A stretch of 64,000 nucleotides of DNA from Kappaphycus alvarezii (lineage: Eukaryota; Rhodophyta; Florideophyceae; Gigartinales; Solieriaceae). Positions 1 to 14,834 of this stretch are shown here, in pieces. The notes below the pieces were generated by a model. That model was not told the origin of the DNA and ran no database searches. It saw only the letters and a program-made list of their open reading frames with translations. Each line of letters opens with the position of its first letter. Position 1 is the first letter of the stretch. Made by a program: the position numbers and the translations under genes. The DNA lies in contig NADL03000682.1 of assembly GCA_002205965.3 (NCBI GenBank), positions 1,178,001 to 1,242,000 of the forward strand, written 5' to 3'.

Positions 1-1196
1 CGCATCTGTCTAAAGACCAGGTCTTGCGTCGTTTTACTAAATGGTTAGGTCTTTCATGAGGCGATACAAATATGCTAGTCACCCCTCCCATACGTATCGA
101 TAAGTCGTAATAAACCTTTTATAGATTCTTTAACACCCCTTACTGTCTCGTGGAATTCTGCCATCACTGTGAAATTTAAATAACAACCGTTTTCTTCGTA
201 TTCTTCCTTGAATTCGTCATTTGGAGCCGGAATGGCAATCTTCTGAGTCTTTTTCGGCAGAAAATGTTTTCTCGGATATTTTCCGGGACTTCACGGCTTT
301 GCTCCGCTCTTCTACCTGGACGAACCTTGTTTCTTATTTATCGGCGAGATTTATTTTAAGTTGAATTTTTTTCTTCAATTCAGCAATTATATGCCCTTAT
401 TATTAATTTTTTTTGTGAGCATTTCACCTCCTAGGTCATATTAATAAACTTACGAGAAGTTTGCGAATTGTCACAGAAAACATAACAGGAACCAATATAT
501 TCTAGAGACTGGGTTTCCTGGCGTTAAAAACGTCCCTCCGCATATTAGGAAGACTCTATTAATTTCATTTAAACCTCGCGATGAACAGGTGGGGTTTTCT
601 TGCTGGTAGAATCTGCGTTACCTTACAATTTGAACTCCACGTTGGGGAGCATAGAACAGGACGGAAGCTATAGTACTCACTGATGCCTTTTCAGTCCTGG
701 TTACCGAATCCAGAAAACTTTACATAGGAACAAAGTATTACTGCTTTCGTATGACGCTACATGTGTATTGGACAACGTACAAATTGAGGCAGAACAATAC
801 GGTACCACAACAGCTTCTCATAAAACGGTACGAGAATCTCCGGCCGGCTTGGTAAAGGGCCTTGGATTTTTAACATTCCTAAACTAGTGTGCATTCGACA
901 TTGAAATGAATTAAATTTATTACATAGATGTACTAAATTATCAACAATTTTTTCAAGGGAAAAAGGTTCTGTACAAATTACTTTGAAATCATTAAACATT
1001 ACAAAATATTAAATAACAATATCTGAGAAGTGTATATTAGCAAATTCAGTGCTAACTAAAAGTTCAGTAAGTTCCACGAGAAAATAAAAGATGATATTTA
1101 CTCACCATTTATCTAAGGTCTGCACTAACAGTCAGAATACTCGGTTAAGAGATAGTTGGATGGTTCTCGTCGTCCACGTGCAGTAGGACACACGAC
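1..1196. other. AT-rich stretch without recognisable gene
   Basis: Only short open frames occur on both strands and none resembles a known protein. The sequence has no obvious repeat. Confidence 0.5.
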
Positions 1197-1977
1197 ATGA
1201 TGACCACAACCAGCGACGAACACAAGGCGCAACTGATGCGATGGCAGATGCGGGTGCGAAAAGTAGCGTCGGAGGTGTTGCATTTCTTTGAACGGGGGCC
1301 ACAGAATTCTCCTGAATTACAAAGATTTAGAGAGAAAAAGAACCGGGGGAGTCAGAATGCAGGACATCTAATTGTAAATTATGGTTGTGGAAGTCATAAG
1401 AGTAGGAATCCATGTGCCTTGACAGCTTGTGTTGGATTTATCGGGAATTGCGGAGCTGCATGAGAGAATAAGCACCATCGGCGCCCTGTATCGTTTTCGT
1501 AAGATGATAACGCTTAAAAGAATTCGATAAGATGACGTGAGGTGCGATAGGCTGGTATGGAAGGCCGTTCTTAGGATCACGAGGTGGTTGCACGAGGAAG
1601 ATGTCTGTTGACCCACAGTCAGTACGGGGACGAGACTTTTCAACTTCAAACTCATAGTTAAGATCAGCGACGCGAAAAAAGTGCCAAGCAGATACCTTAC
1701 AGATGGAGTTGTAAATGGAAGAGTACCAATTAAAACTCGCTGGTGTAATGGAACAAGCTCGCAGTGGCTCTTTGACTTTCTTCTAGACAACAGAGTTATT
1801 TCTTGGCGCCATCCGGAGGGCCCGAGAATGGATAGAGGTCTCATTAGTCAACTCTAACGAATAGATAATGGGCACATCGGCATAGTTAATGTTACAGATA
1901 TCCTATGCTATGAAATCAATGTTCTTGAGTGCCCTTACCAGAGATTACTGGACCTTTTCCTCAAGATACGTCACTGA
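1197..1977 (+). pseudogene. Decayed ORF of unknown family
   Basis: An ATG at 1197 opens a frame with a charged N-terminus (MMTTTSDEHKAQLMRW) followed by a basic stretch. After a shift near 1380 the neighbouring frame continues to a TGA at about 1977, broken by several stop codons, with protein-like text such as LDLSGIAELHERI, LVWKAVLRITRWLHEED and GRVPIKTRWCNGTSSQW. Composition here is richer in GC than the flanks, which supports former coding. I do not recognise the family. A transposon remnant is the most likely origin given the surroundings, but no catalytic motif is visible. The reading could also be chance. Confidence 0.25.
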
Positions 1978-4900
1978 GAAGCAAGTAACGCGTCGTGGTC
2001 CCCTTCCTCGCCCTCCCCAGAAATTCTCTCTTTCTCTCCTAAAAGGCATGAGGTCGACGGTGAGTTCGTCAAAATGCGAAGTGCAGCGGTCAGCGGCATG
2101 GTAACCATGGACATTAAGATCAATCTATCAGAGCCATAATTCCAAAGGCAACGATTCTGTATAGACTGGGAAACCGAGATAACTGGACAGCATGATGCTC
2201 CAAGTCTCATATAATATCTTCTTTGAAGTATTTTGATGATCTGGTAGGAAATTAACGCCAGTACTCTGACTAAAGGCCAGGCAGCGCATGCTACTACGGA
2301 TAGGTTCCTCGGAATGGCAGTTGTTAAGGGTAACTCTCTTGCATAGGTCATCTTATCCAAATATCTTTGCCTTTTTTCCCTGCTGTTCTCTGTTTTGATG
2401 GGATGAATGTGTGCTGTAATTACCGAAAAAGAGGGGGGGTAATACTAGGTCCTTGCCGAAAAAATATAACCTTAAATACGGCGTGAAAAGTTGATCGGTG
2501 GCGAACGTGCCTGGCTAACCGTCGAGCAACTATCACCACGGGAACGCTATCCAATTACGGCTACGTAACAGAATGTAGAGTAGGCGGATATGCGTAAGGG
2601 CTATACTGCAGTGTCCAGAATGATTGCAGCTACAACGCAATAAAGAGAGGGATAAATTGGCGAGAATCTAAGAGCTTCAATGCGAAGGGGAGGACAGGCT
2701 TTTCACATGGCTCCAGCCTCCAAATATATAGCGCAGGACTTTTTTTAGGCATAAAGAATATATCATGTATTGTGAAGTGTTTGTGAGACAATAGTGGCAC
2801 CAAACAGATAGAAGATTCCGTTCCTAGATGAGTTTAATTGAACAATTTTAGAATTCCTCTGTTAAACTCCAAAACATCAATCCTGAGATGGTACTCGACG
2901 AGTACTCTAACATAGACCTCACGGCTAGCTCACCCATATGATTATGAGACAGAATACTTTGACGTATCAAAAAGGGGTGTTCAATGTTAGGGGTGGATTC
3001 GCCTTGCAAGATTAGAAACGCACGCCAGATTCATAGGGGTCTAAACAAATATATTTATTTTTATTTAATATCAAAAATCGCAACTCACCTGACATCACGC
3101 ATAAAAATGGAAGTCTACCTGAATGAGAGTCTCACGATCCATGCGAATATGAGCAATGCTTCAAAAGCTGTCTCTGTTAGAATCAGGGTTACAGATGAAA
3201 ACTTATTCCTACAAATGAATGAATAAACCCAATTAAAATGTACAGTACTTATATCTGTGTTATGTGCAAATTCTACATCTTGATTTGTGGGTAAAATTTG
3301 TTCCCATTCCCATAATAATTATAACTTTACCGATTGAAACAAGGTGGATTCACTACTTTTCAAGAAATAAATTATCGTCTGAATATCTTTCCGATGAGCT
3401 TTGCACATCTCTGAAATTTATATAGTCCTAACTGCTCTGAAAGTTACGACAGTCAATATAAAGTAGAATTAGCCCGAAACATCTAATTAAGGCTTCCAAA
3501 AATCCCTGGTAATATTTCTAGGCATAATCACAACAAATAGCGAGCAAAAAGAGTCTAGTATGATCGAAAATTAAACTAGGAGATTTTCTCGAATAGCAGA
3601 TCGTCCTGACGTCATCTATGGTGACGGTCAATCAAGCACAGTCATGGGTTTGCATCCTGTATATCTCATGAATATTTCAAACATATCCGCAGATCCCCAT
3701 ATTTTCAGTGAACAGTATTAAGTTTACTCCCTTTATTGGTTTTACAGACAAAAATAAAAATATGTTCTGAAACGGTCTACCGACAAAAGTTCAGTAATTT
3801 TTGTTCCATTTTCTGTCTTTGAAACGAGTGAAAGATTTATTTCACTGTTTGAAACTTCTGACTTAGAAAGAAACTTCAAAGGAAATATTTATGTAGACAT
3901 CTTGGGAAAAACATGTACAGCAGACCCTTTCCGAGAGAAATATGCTTGTGGCGCAGGCTGAAAAAAATGAATTCGCACAGAATTAGCTTTTGAATCCGAA
4001 GTAAGACGAAACTAGGCCCAACAGGTCATTAATACCTTGTAATAATTATTTTTGTCTCCAATGTCATCTTCTGCTCAATGTATAAATATTAGCACGCAAA
4101 ATAATTACACTCTTCCCATGGATGATACTTCTCAGCTTTCACTCATTCTACGATTGTCTGCCAAAGGATATGTAGTGAGGAAGACATTCTTAATACATTT
4201 AACTTCTACTCCATATCAAGATGACATAAATTCATCAAATCGGGGGCGATAAGTCTCCTTCCAAAAAAATTATTTTATGATTAATTAAAACATCCACGAA
4301 ATTTCTGATAAAGTCTAATCTGCTGTTTTTGGGTTTGCCATTTCAGTCTTGTTTGGGGCTTGCCTTCCAAAACTGAATTAAATGTACCTCTGGATACTTT
4401 CAGGCCTACTACTGGGCATAATGAGACCACAATGCGGTGCTCCGATAAATATGAGGGGTTATTAATGGTATTTTGTACTCTGTAGGAATCCCCTGTCACT
4501 TAAATGAAAGCTACAATCATCGTAAGTAGCAAAGTTTCATACCTGAGTTAATAACGGAATTGCTACAATATCTCCCAGAGAGAACGAAAGTTTCACAAAA
4601 GTTACTGTCTCGGTGAATGAAACACAATAGAATATACCATAAATACTATCGTTTATTGCCATAGGACGCCCCATATATTCCTAATATTTAACGTATCCAA
4701 TCAGCCAATTGAAAGTAAGTTTCAGTTTAAAGAAGCTTCCATATCGATTCAGGCCACTTAAATACAGCATACAGTATCAGATACAGGATTAATGTACTTT
4801 TTAAGAAAGCTTAGCAACACAAGGAACCGAAAACTACAGATTATATCCCGAAAGTTGACTAAAGGAGGGGAAAAGAGGGTCCCTTGAGCAGCAAATAACC

Positions 4901-7900
4901 CAGAAAAGGCCTAACAATATCAAGGGATGAGCTCAGTTTCCCAATTTCTTCGACCTAAACAACAGCACAAGTAACTTGGTCAGGCTTCGTACGGCACAGA
5001 AATATTAAAAAGCGGCCTCCTCTCTTGCACAGGAACTGTGGGGCCAGAATAAAATTAGAATGGAAAATTCAAGCAAGGGAGAGATTCAGTGTCACAAGTT
5101 TTTGTTCGGTAGCGACAAGTGGTTCCATTGCTATTTTATCGATGTTCTACGGTGCTACTAGTAAAATTAGAGGCTTGATGGGTTTGTTACATAAAAGGAA
5201 GAAAGCGATGAAGGTTATCATCACGTGAATACGTGATGGCGAAGTTATTGAAAGTTAGCCTATTCTTAAAAAGTAGAGAGTAAGTGAAGATATTTGAGAA
5301 GTAATTAATTGTCTGGGCTGCTGAAGAGTTTTCAGTGGGATAAATATTTCAGAAAGATAGTGCTCACGTCTGTGCAGCGATTTTTTCATAAAAAAGGGCA
5401 AAGATAAACTAATTTGTGCACTAAATAGACTCAACTGATTCTGAAAAGCTTTAAACCCTTTAGATAATATTGAACACGACCATTATCCTCAATCAGGGCA
5501 CTTTCCTACAATTTCGAATCTCGTGAAATGCATCAATGGCTTATTTAAAGATATATAGTAGGGAAAATAGATATTTTGTTTACATCAATGCACAGTGGCC
5601 GCGTAGATATCATCTCTCGGCAGGTTGAGATGGCAGATCTGTAGCTGTGATCATATTTTTGGTTTTACTAATTAAAAAAGGGTATATTTTGAGATCCATC
5701 ACCACTCTTACTGGAACTGTGCATGATATCAGTGTAGATAGCTAACTTTCTTTTTTATGTTTTCATATTCACATTATTGCTAAAAATCGATTTAAAACAA
5801 TATTTTAAACAAAACACTTAGATGAACTTGAGAAAATAGCCATTTTGTCGGAGTCTTTTCGCATCAGTCAGGAGTTTATTTTCATTCCAATTAAGGTAAC
5901 GGAAATTGCTCACCTGGGCATTCAGTTCGTATTATCATGTGAGATCTATTTATTATCAATGCGCGCCATGCGAAAGTGACATTTTTAGGATTAAAACAGA
6001 AACTAAAAAATACGCGAATCGCAGCCCTTTTTTAGCAAAATTTTATGATTTGACACATCATTCTGGGACAACTACAGTCCGGAATTTGTGGATTTCTATT
6101 CCTTGCTAAATTTGCCAGTATAGTTACCTCCTGCTTCCGATCTATTTCTATTTAAAATTCTTGATCTTTTCTTTGTTTTACGAAGTTCTCAACACCATTG
6201 CACCTGACCCTGCAAAGTGGCCCATCTTTTATCAGAGCAGTTTACAGTTGATTAAATAAGGAAATCTCCAGTATAATTTCTAGTGACCATTATGTATTTC
6301 CTCTTTCCAGCGTTCATCACGTGAGTCGTAATTTTCTTTGAAAGCCATGGTTGGGCAGTAGTAAACCACCGGACCAACACTTCTAGGCTTGACTCTCATT
6401 TTGTTGAAAATATCTTGCAAGCCCTATCAATTCCCTTTTTACCTGATCAGTGATGCGCTTGTGTCCGTCTGTTACTATTTACCAACGTCCAAAGTAGAAA
6501 ACATTACATAGTAGTCCACAAACGCAGGATGTTTTGACCTGCTTTTGAAACCGTACGTATGGCTACAGTAACTTTGTTGAAAACATTCCTTAGTGCAAAA
6601 AGGCAAAAAATTCATTTCCCTTGACTGAGAATCACTTCTTTAGCGTAATATTAGAGACTAGATTCCGAAGTTAACAGAATGCACATGTATGCAATTTTGG
6701 TGGGGAACAAACAACTGGTCATTAGAACTCAATTTTGAATCTTTTGCCGTAATTGAGCGATAAAAGTTTCGAGATAGATATTTATATTACCATTTTTCTT
6801 AACTGTATTATAAGGACTAATATATCTTCAAAACATTAAAATATATGAATCTAACTTATCCTTAATCTCCATTGTGTTCCAGTAAGTTTTTTAAGTTAGT
6901 TAAAGCATTACTCTGCTGTCTTCACCCATACCTTCATGCTTCTGTATTCCACCAATGTACAATTTTGTAAGATTTGATTTCAAAAAAAACAAACAAATTC
7001 AACCTTCGAATCCTTCTTCCAAAATTACTCTCTCAGCAATCAAGTGAAGGAAAAGGTGACAACTCATTTTTGCTCGTTTAAAATGCCTGAAAAAGAAGCT
7101 TCAGTTGCACTAGTGAAAGTTAAAGAAAATTTTGCTCCAATATTTATATGATGAGAGTACCGGTGATTCAGGATATAATGATCAACGAAAATATATTTCA
7201 AAGTTGGGCAAACTGAAGCTGTTTTTTCCGCTCGTTTTTACATGAAAACTTCCAAACAGATGGCACTTGGCTCAAATTATGTACCTGAATTACATCTTAC
7301 TCTGATGAAACATTCTTTCATCATCAATAGTGAAGCTCTAACTTCAAAGAAAATTTCACTTTCATATTCCTCAGTTTTTTGAAAAGTTTTCTTGCGTATT
7401 GGGAGCCTGATGAGTGAAGTATAGAAAATTGCGCCAAAATACGAATTGAAAGGACTTAAACTCTCGTAATAATCGCCGTTTTGGAGCGAAGATTCTCCTG
7501 AAGAATAAATTTGAGCATCACGATGAGCTAATTGTACATTAAAAAGCTTTAATGACAAAAGATATTATCTTAGCTTCGGCCTTATTATCTACATCGTATT
7601 AACTGAAGGATTTAAGCTATTCATTTTTCGGTAAGTGTCATGATAAACTATAAAAAATATTGTCGAGCGAGATTTAAATTTTTGACAAATTTGTTTATTT
7701 TTGGTGACGAAAAAGCTTTAGATATAAAAACTTTGCCCTAGGTATGAGACTTCTTTGAAATACTATTAAATTGTAGTTAATTGGAAGTGTGTCACGTTGA
7801 TACATCAAAAAGGCATGTTCGAATTTTCTTTTCGATTATTTATGTATCTTAGGAGACGGCCTACTTTGCTCTTGATATTTTATTTTTGAAGATAAATCAT

Positions 7901-9941
7901 TGCCATAATTTAGCACACCGCTAAAAGGAATAGGACTCCTTTCGATTGCGAAAAATACTGACTCCAGACCCAACATTGAGTGGATTGGACTTATTTAAAA
8001 TCTGAGGCAGCACTTTGCTCTATCTTTCGACTATTTCTTTGCAAGGATATATGTTTCGAAGTTCAAAATTATACTTTGAGTCTGGGAGATTACAATTTCA
8101 GATCTTTTCCATTTTTTCGAGTTCGCTGCAGTAATTTCATGTTATTGAAATTTTTGAACCGCTCAGTAAATTAAGAGTGATAACAAATATCTATTTTATT
8201 CATGCAATTATTAAAGAATATATTCGCATAATTAGTTGTGAAAATGAACCTTGACAGTAGAAATCACTGTAAAATAAAGTAAACAAAGGAACGAGCGGTG
8301 TTGATTATTACGGAGCCAGCATGACTGCTACTTTCGTATAACGGCTACTGCGTCGAGAAATGGACATAAAGTAAAACTTCAATTAACAATTTTTTTAATT
8401 AGATAGAATAGTTCTGTAGATAGCCGCAGAGGAAATGTTATGATTATTATGAGAATTGCTTTCAAGATCATTCTGTGGAAAACATTAAGCAATGAAAGAT
8501 TTGCCTTTGCTTATCAAAGCTTTCTTAATAACACAGTAAGTGAGCTCTAGCTCTTAATGGTCCATAAAAGTCGATATTGAACGTTTACAGATTTATCATA
8601 GTAAAGGTATAAATTCTATAACAAGTCAAAATGAGTTACTTTTGTTCAAATTGATTAATATAGTGTAACATAAGGATAAACAGAGCGCGTAACACCGGAA
8701 TGTATATCTCACACCGAATAAAGCATTATTTTAGAGAACATTATCTAAATTGAGAAATATCACTCGTCCGATGCTTTGGAGAAGTAGTTTAATGCAAAAC
8801 TGGCGAAATATATATCAGAAGAACTGATAGTATATCTAAGACTAATTAAATTTGTGACAGTCAAGCCAAGTTATACAGACAAAACTTCATATAGAATTTC
8901 AATGAGAACGAAAGGGGTGCAATATAGTAAAGGAGTGCAACTAAAGTCCTTTTTTTATTATTTTGGTTTGTCTTTGTTTGAGGGCATTTAATAAAGATAT
9001 TAATGGAAATTTTATCATTATAGGTTGAACTGGAAAAATCATGAAGTTTAGTTTATTATCAAGAGATAAACATCTCATCAAATTCAACGAGACAAAATCT
9101 AGAGAACTAATGAGAATGATAACTATTAGATGAACAATCAAATACTGCCAAGAACTTTAGGATTCTACAGAACAGCATAATTCAAAACAGTGTAAGAAAT
9201 ATTTTGCGATGGCCTTAAATAGGATAAATCAAGTGAAATGGCCCATGATATGGCCTGAAGACACGAAAAAGAAAATAAGCGATCTTTTTTGGGGGTCTGC
9301 AATCCATTTATGTGACGGAGTTGTTCAGGCTCATTACCCTATTCGATTACCAATCCTATCGAATTTAGTGATCATTAAAATTTGAGATGATACATTGGAA
9401 TTGAATAATTGAAAAGAAAAAGGTGCAGGAGAAGACTACAAATATGATAATCCTATTGCTGAGCCAATCATGAAAATTTATTATCTGCCTAACCGAAAAA
9501 AAATCTTAAAGTTTCAGATTCATTTCATTGACTGGGGCAAAAAAAAAGTATGAAATACCGTTCGAACAAAGGACAGTTAGGACGTAATGATACAAATCAT
9601 ATGCTTTGCTCGTAAAAAACGACATGATACGACATTTTATCGAGACTTTCTTGGAATTAACCAATTTTTATGATCCTAACGTAAACAAAAATGTCGCAGA
9701 ATACATCAATGATAGTTACGAGGTCATGTCACCGAGACAGAATATCAACGATAAGCAATATTTTCTAATCTAGAAACTTAAGTTATCTGCATCTCAATGA
9801 ATTTTGTGAAGAAAATTTGATCTTTCTTTCAATAAAGCGTAAAATATGTTAAACAAGGAATATAAACACAACTTATCTCCTTTCTTCTTCTTAATTCGCA
9901 TCAAATGATGAAGTTAACTCATTTACCACCATTTCGTTGCA
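1978..9941. other. Long AT-rich region, no gene seen
   Basis: About 8 kb of AT-rich sequence with many stops in all frames. The longest open frames are under 130 codons and none has a recognisable motif. Homopolymer A/T runs are common. I see no repeat, RNA gene or transposon terminus that can be defended. Ancient decayed transposon sequence is possible. Confidence 0.5.
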
Positions 9942-10108
9942 AAAATCGCTTATGGCTGCTATCAATTTTTCAATTTTTTTCTATCTATATGGGAAGATTG
10001 CGATGGCTGGTCACCAATGACAGTGTATCGAAGTTAACTATAAGCCATCGCAATCTTCCCATGTAGATAGAAGAAAATTGAAAAATTGATAGCAGACACC
10101 GCGATTTT
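9942..10108. repeat. Foldback (inverted-repeat) element, MITE-like
   Basis: The left arm (9942-10008) and right arm (10043-10108) are near-perfect reverse complements over about 66 bp, with a few mismatches and one small gap near the outer ends. They are separated by a 34-nt spacer. The inner 50 bp of the arms are almost identical. The structure would form a very stable hairpin and looks like a foldback or MITE-type non-autonomous element. No target-site duplication was found with confidence. Confidence 0.8.
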
Positions 10109-13100
10109 GGGGTACTTCTTGAGAATCCTTTCTGTTCTGTAGTTTTAATATGTAAACTTCTCACTTCAGATTTTTGTGCATATTTTTTCCTTCTTAGATC
10201 GTTTGGAGGGTTTTAAGTCAAAATTTTTGGCTTTAAATGCCAAAACATTCGTCCTTTCACAAACACCATACAGTTTGATGACATATAAGAGATAAAGAAA
10301 TCAACTGTAGTAATCAGGCTCCCCAAAATCAGAAAATATAAACAACATGTTTTATTCTGGAAGAACACGCTTTCCAGTCGTTTCTATTTAGGAAAGGTAG
10401 CGAAAGATATAATTGAAATATAAATTAGCTTTTCGTACCAAAAACTTACAAATAGAAGAATAATATCCGAAATTGGCAGGTGGAAGATAACTGATGAAGA
10501 AGCATTTTATGCAAGAAAATTGGAACCAGAACATAAATTATTTTTGGCAAAAATAATCACGAAAAGACGGGAAAATATTCCAAAACTACGCTTTATGAGT
10601 ATACTTCTTAAATTAGTAACGACTGGACTGAGTAGTAAAGCTGAGAGCCTTGTTAATGGAAGACTTATTGTAAAAAACTTGACAAAAATAAATTACTGCA
10701 CAATCAAGTAGCCCAACCTCTGTTATTTGACATTTATACGTATTAAAGAAGCCATTTTTTTAAAAAAAAAATCTTTTCTAGTTCATACGTAATAATTATG
10801 GCAGTACTGCAGAGGATAAGTTTCATGCCCCAGCTGACCAGTCGAAAATCTTCATGGCAGAAGATAGTATTTAATAACAAGCATTTCATGTTATGAGAAA
10901 ATAAGATGTGATTTTGAAACTTTTTAAGAATAGATAGCAGCTTCGGCTGCCAAAACAGCGTAAACGTGCAAATTTAAAAGAGTTTCATATCAAATGAGTC
11001 ACTTCAAGGATTGTACTCACGTTATGGGAGAAAATAAATGGAAGTGACTCCTAAGAAATTGGAAGATAGTAGTGAGCTCTTAATAAAGCTGTAGACCATA
11101 CTAGAACAGGGTATTTACCAAAAATCTTGGTAAAAAGTACGTTTCGCAATCAATTTGAAACTCAAAGTGCAATTTCAGCACAATTCTGTTTCCATACTTC
11201 GCAGAAAAGGAGTGCAAACCTCTTTATTTGTAAAGAATATAACTTGGAGATATAACTGCATTCTTCAGAGGAGGCTATTATTTATGTCATCTTTTTCAAA
11301 ATTTAGGAACCTTTTAGACCCTCAATTAGCTCGATCTGTTAAAAGAATATGCGTGGACAACTCATAATGTTATTAAGAAATTCTTTACTGGAACAGAAAT
11401 GTTCGATGGGAAAAGTTTTTAACGTGCTAAAGAATGGATTTATGTAGAGAATTAATAATTCGTACGTATTTATGGCTTAGAGGAAACAAATGATACTATT
11501 TTTTTAGGCTGGGCACAAATATAGATGCAATTAACAGGATGGTGGTAGTGATAGAACAGCGAAAAATCGGAAATCTCTCACCAAATTCAGCTAAGCTTGA
11601 AGTAGTGTCTAAAATATTTAGAGATTCTTTTATGGCTGCAGTAAAGAGAACCGAGACCAAATAAACATGAAAAGATTAATTTATTTGTCAGAAAAATATC
11701 AACTTTATTATTCTCGGAATGGCTGAGAATCGCAGTATGGCCAAGAGAATTAAGTAGAAGGCGTTTCTTCATGATAAGCGTTAGCTCCTCCTGTACAGGT
11801 TTAAGGAAAATTGTATCGTTGAAATAGAAATATATGAAGCCAAGAGCACTACGGGCGAACTAGTTTCAGAACTATACTGTATAGAGAGTGTTTCTTTATA
11901 GCCATATTCCCAAAGAATCCAGAATAAAAACCCTTTCATACTCAGTATTGTAAATTTTAGTTTTGCGCATAGTGTTCTTAGCTCATGCTCAGAAAACTAT
12001 TGCAATAACTAGAAATTTGAGATTTGTAAAGAGTTACTACTAAATTCGAGGTAAAATTGGGCTAAACATGCTTCACATCGTAATAATGCGTTAAAATAAA
12101 AATTATTCAGCGATATTCTCACTTAATTATTACACAGATAGGAAATCAGATTAAGGGACCGTCCAAGTTATCTGTTACCAATGTATATAGCAAATAAATG
12201 GAGTATCGACAGCTTTCAAGTCTTTATCATACAGTAGTTAAACGTAGACCTGTTATTTTCGGTACCCATGAATGACGAAAAAAAATTCTGTCACGGTATG
12301 GACCAATCATTGAAATAGGAGAAACGCCAATGGAAATTGATTCCTCCCCAATTGTTTATATTCGCATATAGACATACTTCGAAAGATAATCAGTACTATT
12401 AGCGGTGTCCGCAGTGCACGTAAAGGACTCGTCTCCTGATTATACAAAAAATCCTACAACTAGGCAATATGCATTAAAATATATTAACAATGAGTTTGAT
12501 AATGCATGAAAGGAGGAAGTGGAGTAAAAATCTATAAACTAACTACTGACTTCTAACAGGGGAGAAAAGAAGATAGAAAGTCCGTACAGAGCAAGAAAAG
12601 AGTCTAAATATTTGAGGAAATATTTGAGAATACAATTATTGCGTCGATACTATTACATTTGGGGAATATAGAAAATTCAAGATAATATTAAATGTAAATT
12701 ACGAAAACCTGAAAGAAAATTCATTTCTTTTTTTCATATGTATAGGTTTAATCCATTCTCCTAAGGACTAATACATTTCATTCTACGTTCTCTCTGCTGA
12801 TTTTGTTTGAAAATTCCAAAACAACGTGAGGTTTTCGGAAATGTGTTTTTTAACCAAAAATGAAAAGAATTAGTCTATAGAATACTATTGAGTAGGATTT
12901 TTATCAGAAGCAGTTCTCAAAGAAGGTAAAGCAATGTGAAGATTTCATATAGGTTCAACACAGCGGCTTGAAGGTGATTTTTTCCACCAGGGAAATATTT
13001 TTAATTAATCAAACTACAGTTTTTATATCATTTTGGACGTCTTAAATAACCCTAACCTGTTCCTTAATACTAATCTTTTTCTTCATTTCAAAAAAAGCGC

Positions 13101-14771
13101 ATTATTTTGAACCATATAAGCATAAAATTGGGTACATTTTGTACAACAGAGTAGTGTCCTTTAGGTTTGAGTGTTTTCTAGACTCTTACGTACTCTCTGG
13201 TAGAACGGAAAACTGAGATATTTTAATGATTGAAAAATGAGTTCGCTTACGTTCCAAAGCGCATTACATAATTGGTACAATCAGTCGCCATGGGGGAACC
13301 AAAAAATGAAATTAATTCGGCTCAAGGTACAGTTGCAGCCGCCGTAACATTTCATGAACATCTAAAAAATCATAAAAACTGACTGAATGTAAGCAAATGT
13401 GTCTCTTACAGTAATTTTCCCCATTTACTCAGCTAAATTGCGCACCTGAACCTATGCATATCTGGATAACCGACGCTAGCCCATTTAAGTTCGATTACAT
13501 AGTACGGCGTATTTTGATGTAAGCATACCATCTAAATTTTAGTTTTTCGTGAGGCATGAAGATGAGATCCCTTCATAGATCTGCATACCATTCAACTCTA
13601 TTAAATGTTTACTTATGAAATAACTTGTGCAATGTGGAAATATTATTTTTATTTTGGAGGTTAAACTGTGCTGGTGCTACTGAAATTTTAGGGTGTTTGT
13701 CCGAGGCTTTGAAGCGGATTCTATTTAAAAGCATTTTAACGTTAACAATAATGGTCCAAAAAGAATACTAGATGAAGATTTATTTTTCTGTTTGGATTAT
13801 GCTTGAATTTATAGTCTACTACTTAAAAATATCTTCCGTTGTCGTTAAATGGTTTATTTTTGGTATTTTCTTGAATTTTTTCTAATTTTAGAAATGTGAA
13901 ATATTTCGAACTATGCGCGAACAGAGCTAATTTCATTCTTCATCCACTCGATTGGACTTCAACTTATATACGATGAGTAAACTTATCTGTATGTTTTCAA
14001 GAGTGACTTTTCCGAAGCCTGTATCCATGTTTTACATTGACTTCTTTGCCTGTTCTGAAGTTTTTTGAATTCATTTGGGTTGGCCTGAAGGACTCCTCGC
14101 TTATTCAAAAATTTCAGTACAAGTCCCCTTTTCAACTGTCTTGCAGGAGTATTTCTCAATTCTCTTTCTTTTAGTTACACACGATAATATTTCTAATTTC
14201 TGTGCTGAAACTAAGTAAAAATGCGAAATTGAAGGGACGTAAGTGCAAGGTGATGTTAGCTTCCATAAGAATAAAAAAGGATAACATTATGTTTCTGATA
14301 TGAAGCTATGTTTCCAATGATGAAAGCTTCATCGACTAAATTATTCGCATGGAACAGAGTTCCATAGACTTCTATTCCCGCAAAGAGAGTTACTCTTTGT
14401 TTTGTGCCTCAACCTATTTTTTTCTACTGATAATTGAGCTCTTTAGTTCTTTTGAATAGTAAAAAACACAAATTTGTGGTATTTGGCATGCTATAGATTA
14501 TGCAGAAAGGGAAAATTTGTTTATTTTCATATTTAGAAATTAATATCATTTCCTGAACGGAGACCACATGTACCGCATGTTCCACTAGATATTTAGATGA
14601 GTAGATATATACTTACAAAATACGAGGTCTGAAGCGTGGCCACATCACCTAGAAAACCGGGTGAGTCCAGCCATCAGGGAGGCAGCATTGTACATTAATG
14701 CTGAGTGCCTTCTAAAACTTTTTATAGCAGGCATCACTGCCCATAATTCTTTACGGCCATTTGCGCCCCCG
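10109..14771. other. AT-rich region, no gene seen
   Basis: Small open frames such as 10520-10711 (+) and 11155-11367 (+) encode lysine-rich text with no family resemblance. Otherwise stops are dense in all frames and I see no repeat or RNA gene. Confidence 0.45.
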
Positions 14772-14834
14772 TAATGATAATGTGTAAATGGGGGGTTAAT
14801 TTACTGTGGTAGATATGTGGGTTGGATAATGATA
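14772..14834 (-). mobile_element. 47-bp LINE 3'-end fragment with target-site duplication
   Basis: Positions 14780-14826 match 34723-34768 with a single mismatch. That sequence is the 3' terminus of the minus-strand LINE at 34.7-35.8 kb, coding the last residues PTYLPQ plus the stop and a short 3' UTR. The insert is flanked on both sides by the 8-mer TAATGATA (14772-14779 and 14827-14834), as expected for target-site duplication after target-primed reverse transcription. It is therefore an extremely 5'-truncated insertion in minus orientation. A third relative of the same tail lies at about 45.5 kb. Confidence 0.8.
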
